The notes under the pieces: model-generated
Seen by the model: the letters and a program-made list of their open reading frames with translations, nothing else
Database searches by the model: none
What the model was told of the DNA's origin: nothing
In this document: positions 48,850 through 63,200 of the stretch, piece by piece
Position numbering within the stretch: position 1 is the stretch's first letter
Layout of the letters: each line of letters starts with the position of its first letter
Program-made: the position numbers and the translations under genes
Assembly (NCBI GenBank): GCA_026874595.1
Contig: CM049322.1
Location: 10,566,400 to 10,630,399 of the forward strand
Source: Sipunculus nudus
Taxonomy: Eukaryota > Annelida > Sipuncula > Golfingiida > Sipunculidae
Length of the DNA: 64,000 nucleotides
Direction: 5' to 3'

Positions 48850-51390
48850 GAGCGGTTGTGTCTCGTTCCTAGAATAACATTCTACAAACACACGGGGCCA
48901 TGGTAATTATACAAACGACACAAAGTGTACAGTTCCTTTGCATAAATTCTTCATCTTATTAATTTCAAAACCAGAAATAAAAATATACACCGTATGAGCC
49001 ATGACGCTCGTTTAATTTGAAACCAAGAGAAGGGAGAAGTTAAAGCTTGCAAAACAAATGATATCATTGAAATATGATAATAATTTGGTCTGCAAACATG
49101 TTACGCTTTTCTATAAGCAGGTTTGACCATTTGTTATGAGGTTATGCTGTTGGGGCAACTTTCTCTAAATCTGCATTATTGCATATTGTCTTTAGATAGT
49201 GTCAAAACTCTTGGTGGGGGAACATGCTGCTACAGCCCCATTTAAACTTTGAGGCAAAATCACCCCAGATTTAGGCAAAATCTGAGGTGTGCGGCATCCC
49301 TTTAAGTCCCCGTATGCTCCTCATATGGGACCCTTAATGAGATGACCAACTGTATAATCTGGTTATCAAAGGCCGCATTGACAGCTAGGGTGGAGGCTTA
49401 AAGTAGTACACGAGGATAATTCTGAGAAATTTGGTCTTTCATTTGAATGTCAATTGACAGATCGCTCAGGTTCTGAGGTGCACAAACGTGTTAACACAAA
49501 GGACCTATCGGTACCTGCTGGGACGTGAAGTTTATTCTAACTGTGTCCAACAAATGATATGTGTACGTGTTGCAATATGCACCGATACCTGTAAATGTAA
49601 TTAATAAAAAAAAAAATACAAGTAAAACTGCATAGAGCAGAAATGTTGTATCTGCCTCAAAGCATTCGGTTAAGCAACGGAATAAAAGACATCCCCTGAG
49701 CCCCGATGCCTTTCATTGCGCTACGTTAGTTGAGCTCGAAGCATGACCAGTGCGAGTTGCAAGATGCACCTTGTTGCTTGCCGAAAATTTACGTTAGTTG
49801 ACATTCTTTATCGGTAAACAGTGAAAAGGAGTTTCATCGGAACCATCAAATTCCCAGTAACCTTATACGACGACACATAATCTAAACTCGGATCTTTTAA
49901 TATCAGATACACAAAATATGATTTTTACACAGCATATCCCCTTTAATTTATGGGCGTAACCCTGTTTTGACAATTCCCAAAATCAACCAACACACGTTAG
50001 TTATTTTCCAGACTAAACCTATGGTTAAATGTAGTCTATTCATAAGGTGTGAACATGTATAAGATGATATTTACGATATATACTACATGGAGATATGATT
50101 ATGAAACCGCTGGTTTGTTTGAATGCTGCATAGTTAATGGTATATATAAAACAAAATCCCTTTGAACATTTATTTATAACCCACAAGCATACTTGTTAGG
50201 AGCGATGATTTTTCCATATTTAACTAATCGGGTAGAATTGTGATCTTTGTCATTTTTACTTACAATTATCTCCGTGACTGTATCCTATAAACCGTCCCGT
50301 TGTTACTAGAATGGCAATATAAAATCAAACAAAAAAATAATCATTCATGGCCAAGGTCTAAACATATCACGCCTAAACATATCAAAACATTTCATTATGA
50401 CTAATTATCCGGTGTAAATTGAGCAGACTCATTGAGGTATGTAAAAATCTGCATTAATAAAATTCTGATTGATTTTTTTTATCATTGAGCAATTACTCTT
50501 TCAATATTAACGTGTTTTATGTACCAAAATCTCTAAAATCTGCAATATTTTTAATACTCAATTGCACAACAGAAAAATATGTATTACCTTAAGTTAAAGA
50601 GTCACAAATGATCAAAGTGAATGTGGCGTGCATGTTTATTAATAAGAATTAGTTTTGTTCAAGGTACCATTTTTTTATTAGGTGCATATACTAATTAATA
50701 AATTTTCCTGTCATTGAGGTTTATTTTATAATAGTTTATTCTAAATAAAGAATCATTATTAACAATACTCTCACTTTGATCAAGATGTTAATCCTGGATA
50801 TAGCATTGTGTACATTTCCTGCAGGTAAAACAATTGAACATTTCGGTTTCACAGACCAGATATACTGTTGCGGATGTCAAATGAATCAACGCAAGTTGTG
50901 ACGCATACACCTTTATTGAGGACAAACAAGCTTATCACGCACGTCGTGCATAGGATAAAAATGGAAAAAGGCACAGAAGTGAAGAAACTAAGAAAAGGAA
51001 TATGTGGTAGTAAAACAAATGTTACAGCATGCACAAATTGATAAAAACACAAAATATGACAGAAAATAAAGCTTGGAATGCATACATAATTATGTATCAA
51101 TCTGATTTTGTAAACTCCTATATTTAACAGAGAATCCAATATACAGACACGTCTATGGATGCACGGTTAATGTTATGAATATGGGAATATCGGAAATATT
51201 GCAACTTACAGCATAGAGCGATCGCAGGGCAGTAAAGCGATCAGGGCCTAGCGTGGTTCCAATAACACAGAAACTCCTACACAGAAATTAAAAGGCTGAT
51301 TCAATTTTAAAATTACCCATTGAAAATACCAATTTATAGGTATATATTTAAAGTTGCATTGGCGAAATTCCGGAATGGTAATTTTTAACA
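48850..51390. other. Non-coding part of block B (unit 2)
   Basis: Counterpart of 20160-22620. About 60 bp near 50950-51000 are present here but missing in unit 1 (near 22232). The orphan exon-like element lies near 51208-51295. No other feature is seen. Confidence 0.45.
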
Positions 51391-51391
51391 A

Positions 51392-51850
51392 GATTCCAAC
51401 CCGGATGCATTAAGAAGCAATTACAGAAGCTGGTACGAAAAAAGCACACTTTTGAACAAAGAAACTGGCAAGAAACACAAGCGAAAGCGCAGTAAAACAG
51501 TGCACAACTACTGTAAGTATAGCGGCAAACCAGAACATGAAGAGATAAGTGCTCCGCCTGCGAATCTGTGTGCACCAAGTGTAGAAACGTTATCCATTGG
51601 CAATAGTGACAAGCGAAACAGGCCATACAGTGCAGGCCAACATCATGTCGGGGAGGAATTTAAACATACAGTTCATGGCGAAACGTCAGTTCTAACACAC
51701 GCAAGTGACAGAACTGAGACACTTTGCTTACAACTTGACTTGAGAGCTACATGCAGCACCGTGACATTGAATCATTATCAGAAACTCACCGATCAACCGC
51801 CGAAACCTTCAGCAACCAAGTTAAAGCTTTACACGGATCCACCGTTCTGA
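51392..51850 (+). pseudogene. Ty3/gypsy-type Gag-protease relic (unit 2)
   Basis: The same open frame as 22624-23085, with the Cys-to-Ser knuckle and the Asp-Leu-Arg triplet both shared. The defects therefore predate the 28.75-kb duplication. Changes include Arg to Ile in HEE(R/I)SAPP and Gly to Ala after NLC. Confidence 0.53.
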
Positions 51851-53404
51851 CAATCGCAAAGATGAATCTGAAATGACGAGTTCAGTGAGCAATCAGTACT
51901 TATGTACGGAGTTCCTTCCGCAGTTCAGAGTCCGGAGATGCGTGTTTTGAATAATAAGATATTTCTAACACTCTATGGAGTGCATACTTGAGACTAAATA
52001 AACAGTATCAAGCAATGGTTAACAGTGTGTACCAACCACTTGACAATGGAAAACATGCCATGTGTTTAACATGTTAGGAATTTTAAATCACCATACACTC
52101 AGTGTACCAGGTGCAAATACCAATAGTGCTTATGTTAAATTCCTTAAACAGTTACAAAATGTAACAGTATTTATAACTACCGTCATATAAGTCAAGAGTA
52201 TTTTCTTGGGCCCGTGGCACATATTCCCCGTTTTGCGTCCCTGTTTGAACTGGCGCATCCTGGTGTCCTTATACTACGGTCGACGACTGTTTTGAATCTA
52301 AAACCGGGTTGAAATCTGTAATGCCGGTCTTTTTAAGGCTTAGGCCTTAGCCCTAAACTCCTGCTTAGGCTCTCCTATGAGCTAGTTACCGTTCCAGTAG
52401 GGTTATGGAATGGTTTTTAGCAGATTATCCTCGGTTATCCACGGCCCAAAGAGGGTGCCATTAGGTCACTGGTACGGTCGCCCCCATTTTGGCAGGGCGC
52501 CAGTGCAGCATGAATATGTTTACTGAGTTCACTAGGGTCCAATACGGTGCTTACCGGAGGCCACACGGGCTTACCCCGAAATAATGAATACTTATTTTGC
52601 TAATTGATCAATCAATTGTACTGATTTTGGTACTGTAATAAGCATCTTTAACAATTAAAAATATCCTCTTTCATTTATTTTTCTGACAAACATTTATTGA
52701 AGAAAAAAAAAAACAGAACTATGCATTTATGCAATATTGATGTCTTTGGCATAGAAAAATCAGGGAAACTGGCTGCAACGATCTAATAATTACAGAAACA
52801 TTACAACAGGAAGTTTATTCAGGAAAAGGAGGCCTGGGCCTGTAGATCTAATTAAGAGTATACACATCTTCTTACATTTAAACAGCTGTAACATAATGTT
52901 ACTTAATTAACATATATGTATGTGCACTGGCGGCTTTTATCACACAATTATAACTTCATTGTTTTAACATTAAAGACTTGCAATTTGTCTTTTAATAACT
53001 GAAAACTGTAACTGAAATTTACTAAAGTATATAACACAAAAAAAAAATAAATAAACTAAATGGAAACATCAAATAGTTTTGTTACACATTCCCCTCATAC
53101 TTACCTCACTGGGTGTATTCTCAAGGTATATTATGTAATCAAAGTTTATATTTTGTAATCAAAAACATTACAGGAGATTACCATTATAATTGTAAAATAC
53201 CTGCATCCCCATCACAATTACTATATTTCAGAACATAATTTTACCCTACAATCCAGTCGTCATTCAATACTAAAATGAACTTTTAATGATGAACCCAAAT
53301 GTTGAGTATGTTTCTTACAAATTCATTTCATATAATTTTCTCTTAATTTGAAACCATGATATACATGTACTGCAAATCTGATTATTTCTTTTTCTTCACT
53401 TAAG
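51850..53404. repeat. GC-richer element and LINE 3' flank (block B, unit 2)
   Basis: Counterpart of 23085-24555, with the GC-richer element at about 52205-52590. No gene is seen. Confidence 0.55.
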
Positions 53405-55194
53405 TTAAAAACCCTTATAAAATTTTCCCTGTTTGGTGCATGTAGACCCTTTCTCACATATTTCCCCCCTCAAATCATTATATAACAAACATTCGTGTAC
53501 AAAATGGTACTCATCCTCTATTAAATTGAAATCATGAATAAAACAAAATTTATATATTCTTTCTTCTCTATCCATTTGCGTATTTCTTCCCTTTTCAATC
53601 ATCACATCATGACATGAACATCTCAATCTGGCTAGCGCTTGTTTATGCTTGGGATAAGTCACAGACAATAAATATTTTTCCATTGAGAGCATAGATTTAA
53701 AAATTCCTTATAAATTTAATTTAGTATTTAATTCTACATCACAAGACCAGTTTTGTACTGCCATATCATTAGTTCTTTCCTTTATTTTAGCCAAAAATAT
53801 TCTCATGTCTCATACTTCTTGATTCATCCACACATATCCGAAACCTGCGCTGCATATTATACTTCTTATATGAGTAACCCATTTTTTTTATTCATATCTA
53901 GATTAAACAGCATATTATATATACGTTTTGGATATCTATTTTTCCAGTTTTGTACTAATTTTGACCAATATTTTACACATCCTAATAACTGACCGATATA
54001 CATTGGATGCCTTCAAAGCTCTCCCAATAATGCCGGGTTCGGAGCTGAAGAGCTAATTTTATAATGTACTTGCAAATTTATATTGCACCTTTTCAATTAT
54101 TTCACATCTTTCATAGCCCCACAGTTCTGAACCATATAATAATACCGGTGGACCATACCATCAAGTAGATTAAATAGCTGGCTCACTGATAGACAATTAT
54201 ACTTCCTATAAGTTTTTTTTTATGAGAGTCACTGCTCTTTCAGTCTGTATTGCCTGCGCTTTCTGATAATGTTCTTGTAAATATTACTCCTAAGTATCTG
54301 TAGTCATTTACCGTTTCAATTTGAGTATTTTGATTGTCATTTCTCTATTCTTTTTAATGAACCCCGTGTCTAAAAAAAAACAAATTTTGTCTTTCCTTAA
54401 TTAACTTTAAGCCATAAGTGACAGAAAAGAAACTCTTGAAACTAGTTAATTTGTTCTTGGAGACGTCCTATTGTATCATTGAAGCCTACTAAATCATCAG
54501 CGTACATTAATATCATTAAGTTTGGGAAATATTCATCAATATTTATACCATGACAATCTGTTTCATTAATTTGTTCATAAGATTCTTGTATGAATAAAGA
54601 AAACAGAAGGAGAATTACCATGCACCCTTGTTTAGTTTCGTTAGTACCTTCGAATTAATCTGTTAATCCATCCTCCGTAAGAACACATGATTTCATTTGA
54701 CTGAACATTGACTGAAGTGTCTGTAAGAGTTTCCCTTTTATCCTAGATTTAACTAATACATACAACAATAAATCATGTTTAACACAATCAAAAGCAGTTG
54801 AACTAAAATAAAAGTGCTATGAAACCTTCTTTCTTTTTTGTTAAATATTTCTGCACACACCCCATTAAAGAAAACGTATGGTCTACTGTTGAAAAACCTT
54901 TTATATAGCTAGCTTTTGCTTCACATAATAATGCCGCTTGATCAACATAATTTCGAATTCTGTTTGGCAATATTTTTGTAAATAGTTTACCCACGGTATT
55001 AAGTGATGATATACCTCTATAATTTTTAGAATCTATGGTGGAACCCTTTTTTTTTTGCTTTGGAACAATAATTGCTTACTCAAAGAGGCTGGGAAAACTC
55101 AATTTCCTAATACACTATTAAATAAATGTAATATATGAGACGACATGTAACTATATGTATCTTTTAATATATCTTACGTTATCCCGTAGGGCCG
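53330..55194 (-). mobile_element. LINE fragment (block B, unit 2)
   Basis: Antisense ORF2 C-terminus (53405-53692) to the reverse-transcriptase region (54803-54994), with the RT segment retained. It ends at about 55194 in the same LINE/HNMT-intron junction as unit 1 (GTAGGGC joined to GAATAATTTTCC). Confidence 0.82.
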
Positions 55195-56298
55195 AATAAT
55201 TTTCCAGCCGGAAAGGAGGTTTCCCATGGTGACTTCATATGGAGCCTATATCTAGCACGTATTATATTTATCTCTACAATAGATTCCTGTTTGTAAACAC
55301 AACAGTACTAGATTATATAATAACAATTTAACACTTCTGAATTACAGAAGTTATTACAGGACTAACCAATATCTAATGTGTAGAATATTTCCTGTTTGTC
55401 GTAATGTATACCATTCTCCTTCAAGGCCGCCTCCACGTGCTCGGCTGTGTTACTTTCAGACAGTGGTAACTGTCCTGCAAGATGGTTTGACACGGAATAC
55501 CACCCAGCTGTGACAAAATATGTAACCCTCATTGAGATTTTAAAAGAAAATATACAGCATTATACATTATTTGACTCATATGTATACTGGAACGAAAATT
55601 GAATGTACACTATGATATCTCAAACGTGTCAAGCCTCCATAATGCAATTTATTATATTTTGCATATCTATCACCATTGTATTCATATTCCACTGAATTAG
55701 ATATGACCCATCTAAACTTTCTCAATTTTCTGATGATAAAAATAAGGTTTTTAAGAAGTTTTTTTTTTTTATTATCTTTTAGCAAATTTTCGAAATTTTA
55801 AAACACATATGCCTCTTCTCCAACTAAAAAAAATAGTCCATAGAAAATAACACTTATAAACAAGTTTCAGATATATATTTAGTATTTCGTTTCAGTTACC
55901 ACTATTTGTGCAATATATACTTACATCCACCAGTGTCTGTTAGAGCAACTATCGACCCTTCGGGCGCAGTAATTCCGAAATATTTTCGCAGCGTTGATGC
56001 CAAATCCCTACCAATAAAATACAATGAATGGACGAAAATAATTAAATCAAATGTTTGTTTTGCATGGCCTGACTCAAGAAATTCTTCTGATTTCATCCGC
56101 AACATGTTAAATTCCACATCCATGTATTTTGGGTTCCTGGCAATGTTAGATCTGAATCGAGTCATCTGTATTGGACTCGGTTCCACAGTCGATAAGATGT
56201 AGTCCAGGATAACTTCATCCGGATCCCCTAATAAAATAGAGAGTTACAGAAAAAAAAGCACGCATAAACACTTTTGATATATTAGCAGGGTATATGCA

Positions 56299-56321
56299 CT
56301 CTCTCTCTCTCTCTCTCTCTC

Positions 56322-56355
<34 letters not shown>
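56299..56355. repeat. Composite (CT)n(AT)n microsatellite (block C, unit 2)
   Basis: Shortest of the four copies, with a CGAT interruption between the CT and AT parts. Confidence 0.93.
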
Positions 56356-56358
<3 letters not shown>

Positions 56359-56710
56359 TATATGTAATTTTTTAATATTACAGTTACAGTTTAGTTGTTT
56401 TAGTTTTAGTTATCATTTTGTATATTTCTATAAAGATAACTAAAGTTTGCCTCTTATTACTATTTCTATCACAGGGGTATCTATCACTTTTACTTTTTCT
56501 GTTACTGATATAGAAAGATATTATATTTAAGTTAGTGTATTATTTATGAGATTGAACTATTTAAAGTCTTAACGAGAATTATTTTTAACAAAAAAGTATT
56601 ACACTATACATTTTTAGGTGGTTAGAAACGCTAATACCTACCATGAGTATGTATATATGATCTGATCACTGTTGTTTTTTCTTGCACGTATATTTTTTTT
56701 TTCATTTCAG

Positions 56711-56922
56711 ATGTCAACTTGTTGACATATAAGATCAGAAATGCTGGGTATACTTCTGAATGTGCACATGGGTCATGGTTGAAGGAAATGATGCACGTAA
56801 CAAGAATTATATATTATCACTCGTTTACAGAAGCAGCGCCTCCGATTGTCAAGATTTTGGTCACCAAGAGCAAGATAGAGCTTAATGATGTATTCTTATA
56901 TGGCTCAAACTTGCCCTGGCAG
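56711..56922 (+). other. Antisense exon-like segment (block C, unit 2)
   Basis: 212 nt, same signals and frame as at 18999. It carries the most replacements of the four (TRIIYYHS; L to P in AAP(L/P)IV). Confidence 0.33.
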
Positions 56923-57616
56923 GTACTCTTGGGTATGTAGCACCAATGCACACCACCTTTATCATTCCTGACCCCTGCCTGTGTTTACAGTCAGCACACT
57001 TTAGGCAATCACTGGACTAAAAAGAGGATGTTCAGTATTATTTGCTGAAAAGCTGAATGACCAACCACACCAATCACTGCAGATTACAACTTGTTTGTGT
57101 AAAACTTGAAAATAATTACCACGTGTTGTTATATAATTGTATAATGAAAAACTGGCTCTTGTTTTCACACAATTTAAAATATTTTATGAAATAAACTAAT
57201 AAATAATCAACATTCGAATTTCCATATAAACACATTTTATTCAAGTTAAATTCAAAAGGGTCTCATAAGAAGTTTAAATTAAAAAATCACATTGTGTGAG
57301 CAGTTGCGGTTTCAGCCACTTAAATACAATGTATATCATCTGTATTCGAATGAGTTCAATAAGAAATACATACCAGGTCCACTTCCAACCGAAAGGATGC
57401 TTATATCTCCTGTCTCTTTCTTGAATATGGTTCTTGGGCTATGGTTTACTACATTCTTAAGCCATTCTTTGCTTGATTCCAACATGTTCGAATATTGGTA
57501 GTAAACATGAAGATCATCGTCGTAACCTGGGTACATTTCCATACCTCCGTAGTTTTGGAATTATTATATTCCGTACTTTGTCAATTTGTCTTTCGGTACA
57601 CCTGTACAATAAACGA

Positions 57617-57625
57617 TTATATATA
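57617..57625 (-). promoter_or_regulatory. TATA box of HNMT-like copy C, unit 2
   Basis: TATATATAA, 75 bp upstream of the ATG at 57542. Confidence 0.5.
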
Positions 57626-57828
57626 CCTCGAATTTGTTACCTTGTATATGTTATCTGATAGTGGGAGGTTTACTTAATCATGCAAACTAAACAAAGTGCG
57701 TAGTGCATTTCCGAGATTATTTATATACCTCGAATTTTGTCATTATATTTCTTTTCTGATCACGGTGTTCGGGACGTATGTTTACTATTAATGTGGGCTA
57801 CGAGAATATTATGTTACCAGTTATTTTT

Positions 57829-57842
57829 GCGCCCCCTTGTGG
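57829..57842. promoter_or_regulatory. CTCF-like site, block C unit 2
   Basis: GCGCCCCCTTGTGG, unchanged; the sixth identical copy in the window. Confidence 0.45.
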
Positions 57843-57939
57843 CAACTACGTGTATTATGTATGTGTGACGACTATGGCACCCATTAAATGTGTTAACTGT
57901 TAGGCTCCTCGTTTGTGGAGCGGTTCTGTCTCGTGCCTG

Positions 57940-59300
57940 AATAATAAGATATTTCTTACACTCTATGGAGTGCATACTTGAGACTAAATAAACAGTATCA
58001 AGTAATGGTTAACAGTGTGTACCAACCACTTGACAATGGAAAACATGCCATGTGTTTAACATGTAAGGAATTTTAAATCACCATACACTCAGTGTACCAG
58101 GTGCAAATAGCAATAGTGCTTGTGTTAACTCCTTAAACAGTTACAAAATGTAACAGTATTTATAACTACCGTCATATAAGTCAAGAGTATTTCTTGGGCC
58201 CGTGGGACATTTTCCCCGTTTTGCGTCCCTGTTTGCACTGGCGCATCCTGGTGTCCTTATACTACGGTCGACCACTGTTTTGAATCTAAAACCGGGTTGA
58301 ATTCTGTAATGCCGGTCTTTTAAGGCTTAGGCCTTAGCCCTTAGCCCTTAACTCCTGCTTAGGCTCTCCTATGAGCTAGTTACCGTTCCAGTAGGGTTAT
58401 GGAATGGTTTTAGCAGATTATCCTCGGTTATCCACGGCCCAAAGAGGGTGCCATTAGGTCACTGGTACGGTCGCCCCAATTTTGGCAGGGCGCCAGTGCA
58501 GCATGAATATGTTTACTGAGTTCACTAGGGTCAAATACGGTGCTTACCGGAGGCCACACGTGCTTACCCCGAAATAATGAATACTTATTTTGCTAATTGA
58601 TCAATCATTTGTAATGATTTTGGTACTGTAATAAGGATCTATAACAATTAGAAATATCCTCTTTCATTTATTTTTCTGACAAACATTTATTGAAGAAAAA
58701 AAAAACAGAACTATGCATTTATGCAATATTGATGTCTTTGGCATAGAAAAATCAGGGAAACTGGCTGCAACGATCTAATAATTACAGCAACATTACAACA
58801 GGAAGTTTATTCAGGAAAAGGAGGCCTGGGCCTGTAGATCTAATTAAGAGTATACAAATCTTCTTACATTTAAACAGCTGTAACAAAATGTTACTTAATT
58901 AACATATATGTATGTGTACTGGCGGCTTTTATCACACAAGTATAACTTCATTGTTTTAACATTAAAGACCTGCAATTTGTCTTTTAATAACTGAAAACTG
59001 TAACTGAAATTTACTAAAGTATATAACACAAAAAAATAATTAAATAAACTAAATGGAAACATCAAACAGTTTTGTTTCACATTCCCCTCATACTTACATC
59101 ATCGGGTGTATTCTCAAGGTATATTATGTAATCAAAGTTTTTTTTTGTAATCAAAAACATTACAGGAGATTGCCATTATAATTGTAAAATACCTGCATCC
59201 CCATCACAATTACTATATTTCAGAACATAATTATACACTACAATCCAGTCGTCACTCAATACAAAAATAAACTGTTAAAGATGAACCCAAATATTGAGTA
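57940..59300. repeat. Shared block B/C sequence with GC-richer element (unit 2)
   Basis: Counterpart of 29197-30640. The GC-richer element is at about 58196-58575 and carries a short TTAGCCC duplication near 58335. No gene is seen. Confidence 0.55.
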
Positions 59301-60209
59301 TGTTTCTTACAATATCATTTCATATAATTTTCTCTTAATTTAAAACCATGATATACATATACTGCAAATTTGATTATTTCTTTTTCTTCACTTAAGTTAA
59401 AAACCCTTATAAAATTTTTCCCTGTTTGGTGCATGTAGACCCTTTCTCACATATTTTCCCCCTCAATTCATTATATAACAAACATTCGTGTACAAAATGA
59501 TATTCATCCTCTATTTAATTGAAATCATGAATAAAACAAAATTTACATATTCTTTCTTCTCTATCCATTTGCGAATTTCTTCCCTTTTCAATCATCACAT
59601 CATGACATGAACATCTCAATCTGGCTAGCGCTTGTTTATGCTTGGGATAAGTCACATACAATAAATATTTCTCCTTTGAGAGCATAGATTTAAAAAGTCC
59701 ATATAAATTTAATTCAGTATTTAATTCTACATCACAAGACCAGTTTTGTACTGCCATATCAACAATTCTTTACTTTATTTTAGCCAAATATTATTCTTAT
59801 GCCTCATACTTCTTGATTAATCCACACATATCCGAAACCAGCGCTGCATATTTTGCTTCTTATATGAGTAACCCATGTTTTTTTTTTAATTCATATCTAG
59901 ATTAAACAGCATATTATATATACGTTTTGGATATCTATTTTTCCAGTTTTGTACTAATTGTGACCAATATTTTACACATCCTAATAACTGACCGATATAC
60001 ATTGGATGCCTTCAAAGCTCTCCCAATAATGCCTGGTTCGGAGCTGAAGAGCTAATTTTATAATGTACTTGCAAAATTTATATTGCACCTTTGCAATTAT
60101 TTCACATCTTTCATAGCTCCACAGTTCTGAACCATATAATAATACCGGTGGACCATACCATCAAGTAGATCAAATAGCTGGCTCACTGATAGACAATTCT
60201 ACTTCCTAT

Positions 60210-63200
60210 AAAATTTTCTTTTTTTAGGAGAGTCACTGCTCTTTCAGTCTGTATTGCCTGCGCTTTCCGACAATGTACTTGTAAATATTACTCCTTAGTA
60301 TCTATAGTCATTTACTGTTTCAATTTGAGTATTTTGATTGTCATTTTTCTATTCTTTTTAATGAACCCTGTGTCTAAAAAAAAACAAATTTTGTCTTTCC
60401 TTAATTAACTTTAAGCTATAAGTGACAGAAAAAAAAACTTGCAACTAGTAAATTTGTTCTTTGAGACGTCCTGTTGTTTCATTGAAGCCTACTAAATCAT
60501 CAGCGTACATTAATATCATTAAGTTTGGGAAATATTCATCAATATTTATACCATGATAATCTGTTTCATTAATTTGTTCATAAGATTCTTGTATGAATAA
60601 AGAAAACAGAAGGAGAATTACCATGCACCCTTGTTTAGTTTCGTTAGTACATTCAAATTAATCTGTTAATCCATCCTCCGTAAGAACACATGATTTCATT
60701 TGACTATACATTGACTGAAGTGTCTGTAAGAGTTTCCCTTTTATCCTAGATTTAACTAATACATACAACAATAAATCATGTTTAACACAATCAAAAGCAG
60801 TTGAACTAAAATAAAAGTGCTATGAAACGGTATTAAGTGATGATATACCTCTATAATTTTTAGAATCTATGGTGGAACCCTTTTTTTTTTGCTTTGGTAC
60901 AATAATTGCTTTGCTCAAAGAGGCACGGAAAACTCAATTTCCTAATACACTATTAAATAATTATAATATATGAGACGTAAGTAACTATATGTATCTTTCA
61001 ATATATCTTACGTTATCCCGTTGGGCCTTTCCTCTTTCATTCCATTCATGGCTTTTTGTACTTCATATGGTGTTACGAGTCCATCAAGCTCTGTATCATT
61101 TCCAATTCCTAATACATTTTTTAAATAATCCAGAGTATTATTCTTAAACTCTCTTATGTTTTGATAAAAAAAGTTCCTTTAAATGTTGTACCAACTTACC
61201 TGTTCTACTGTTGAAACAATTTTCTTTTTGTTTAAAAATCTCATGTTTTATTTTCACATCGAACCAGTGTATTTTGCATCCATCATCTTTTGCACCTCTG
61301 AGGCTTGGATGATTGCCTTCTTTTCTTCACATAACTTTTTAAACCTCTGTTTAGTTTGTTGAAAACTAAGCAAGTCGCCATCTGTTAATGTAGATATAAT
61401 TGTACTTATTCAAATATATATATTTTTAATTTTCCCAAATTTCACACATTTTCCCACCATTTTGGTTGCTTTAGTTTTATGTTGTCTTGGAAGTATTATT
61501 CATTTCTAGAGGATATATTTTGATAAATAGTAACCAATGCCTCAGTAGCTTTGTCGGGATATGTTTCTATGGTTTCATTAAATGTGTTGAAAAGTAATGC
61601 ACATTCTTTTTTTGCTTTAATGATTTTGAAATATTTGTTTTAATCTTCATCAGTCTGATTACATTTACCCATTTGGTCAGTTTGCATATATTTTCATTCG
61701 AAAGCTCTTTCTTTGGTCTGATAATACTAAGTGAACAGCTCAAGAGAAAATGATCGGACAGATCATCTGATAATACACAGCATCTATCTAACATATGAAG
61801 TAGACAACTACTGACATTTATATAATCAACTATACTGCTACCAGAGAAAGTTAATCACGTAAAGTTTACTGGTATATCTGGTTGAATTCTCCTATTGATA
61901 ATCTGCACTTCAAAGGAATTACATGGTTGAATGAAACTCCTTCCGAAAGCATTAACAATACTACCCTTTGACCTGCGTGGTATTTTTACTGATGTGTTTG
62001 TGTTAAAGTATGAATATCAAATACCATATGTTTTATTATCCTCAATAAAATATGTTATATTTCCAGTTCTAGCATTAAAAGTACCAAGGAGAATTAAAAT
62101 CATTTAATAAAATTCTGATAAATAATCTGTAAATATTTTTTCTAGCACTTTGATACCATTTATTTCATCATCATCCACATTGATTTCATGATGAACCTGA
62201 TGGAGCAATATAGCAGCAAACTATGCCCAAATCTTTATCTTCATAGATTGAGGTACCATCCGTAATCAATATGATGATATCTGCATACTTTATAATATTC
62301 TTTATCATACCCTTTATATTTTTTTGCACGTAAACTAAGACCCCTCCTCTTCCTCTACTCTTCCTGACTATTCCATAACCATAGTACCCGTGCAATACAT
62401 CAGACAATTAATCATCCGTGGTTGCTCAAGTCTCAGTGAAACGTACAATACGGTGATTATGTATCAATTTTTTAAACATCTACTGATTTTCAATTTTGTT
62501 CTTAAGTCCATGTGCATTCCATGTTGCTAGTGTTATTACATCTATTTGAAAGTTTTCATCATCATCAGGATTATTAATATTATTAGTATGTGTAACTTCT
62601 TACCTGTACATGATGTGCTGTCTTATCCTGTGTATTATTAAGTGCAGTTGGAGTTGTGGGGTTATTTTCTGTTAGATAAACATTCTGTTCCTCATTTTCT
62701 GCAATGCAAACGTCACATGTCATCAAATTATTAGCACATGCTTCATGATCAAACTGACATTGACCCTGGCTTATTCCCTATTCCTTTCCTTTAACAACAT
62801 TTTTATCATTTGTTGAATAAGCCCAGATATATATTTGGTTACCAATTATCAACTTGTCATATGACAGATATGCATAACTTTCTCTCCTGGCATGAATCAT
62901 GTGAGGAATCCAATACCCTCTGATTTTCCTCACTGCTTCACTATAGTCATGAGCAACCTTTTATATCTGAAATTCTCAACTTTTCTCTAGCCTGTTCAAT
63001 GACCAATTATTTTGTTTATATTTACCAAACTAAACAATGATAGGTCTTGGTTTACCTTTACTGATTTACTTTACTGCCTTTAACTGGCAGTCTATGTGCT
63101 CTTTCAATTTCTAACTCATCATCAGTCTCACAGTCTATCCCAATCTTTTCCTATTCTACTTTCCTGATTTTCTGTTCACACTCCTCCCAGGATTCCTTCC

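Larger units (their letters stand above)
55195..57542 (-). pseudogene. HNMT-like: Truncated HNMT-like copy, exons 1-3 only (block C, unit 2)
   Basis: Exons at 57374-57542, 55925-56227 and 55367-55507. They have the same 24-nt exon 2 deletion and the same missing exon 4 as unit 1 block C. Exon 1 has L to V (KNVVNHS) and exon 2 has A to M (KYMDVEF), so replacements are accumulating. All visible splice sites remain intact. Confidence 0.8.
31460..60210. repeat. Tandem segmental duplication, unit 2
   Basis: Second copy of the unit, with the same order and orientation of elements. The THAP first exon differs from unit 1 at 3 of 198 positions. HNMT exon 2 of block B differs at about 3 of 327, and exons 3 and 4 look identical. 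The right edge matches unit 1: TCCTATAA at 31451 recurs at about 60204, an offset of 28753. Confidence 0.9.
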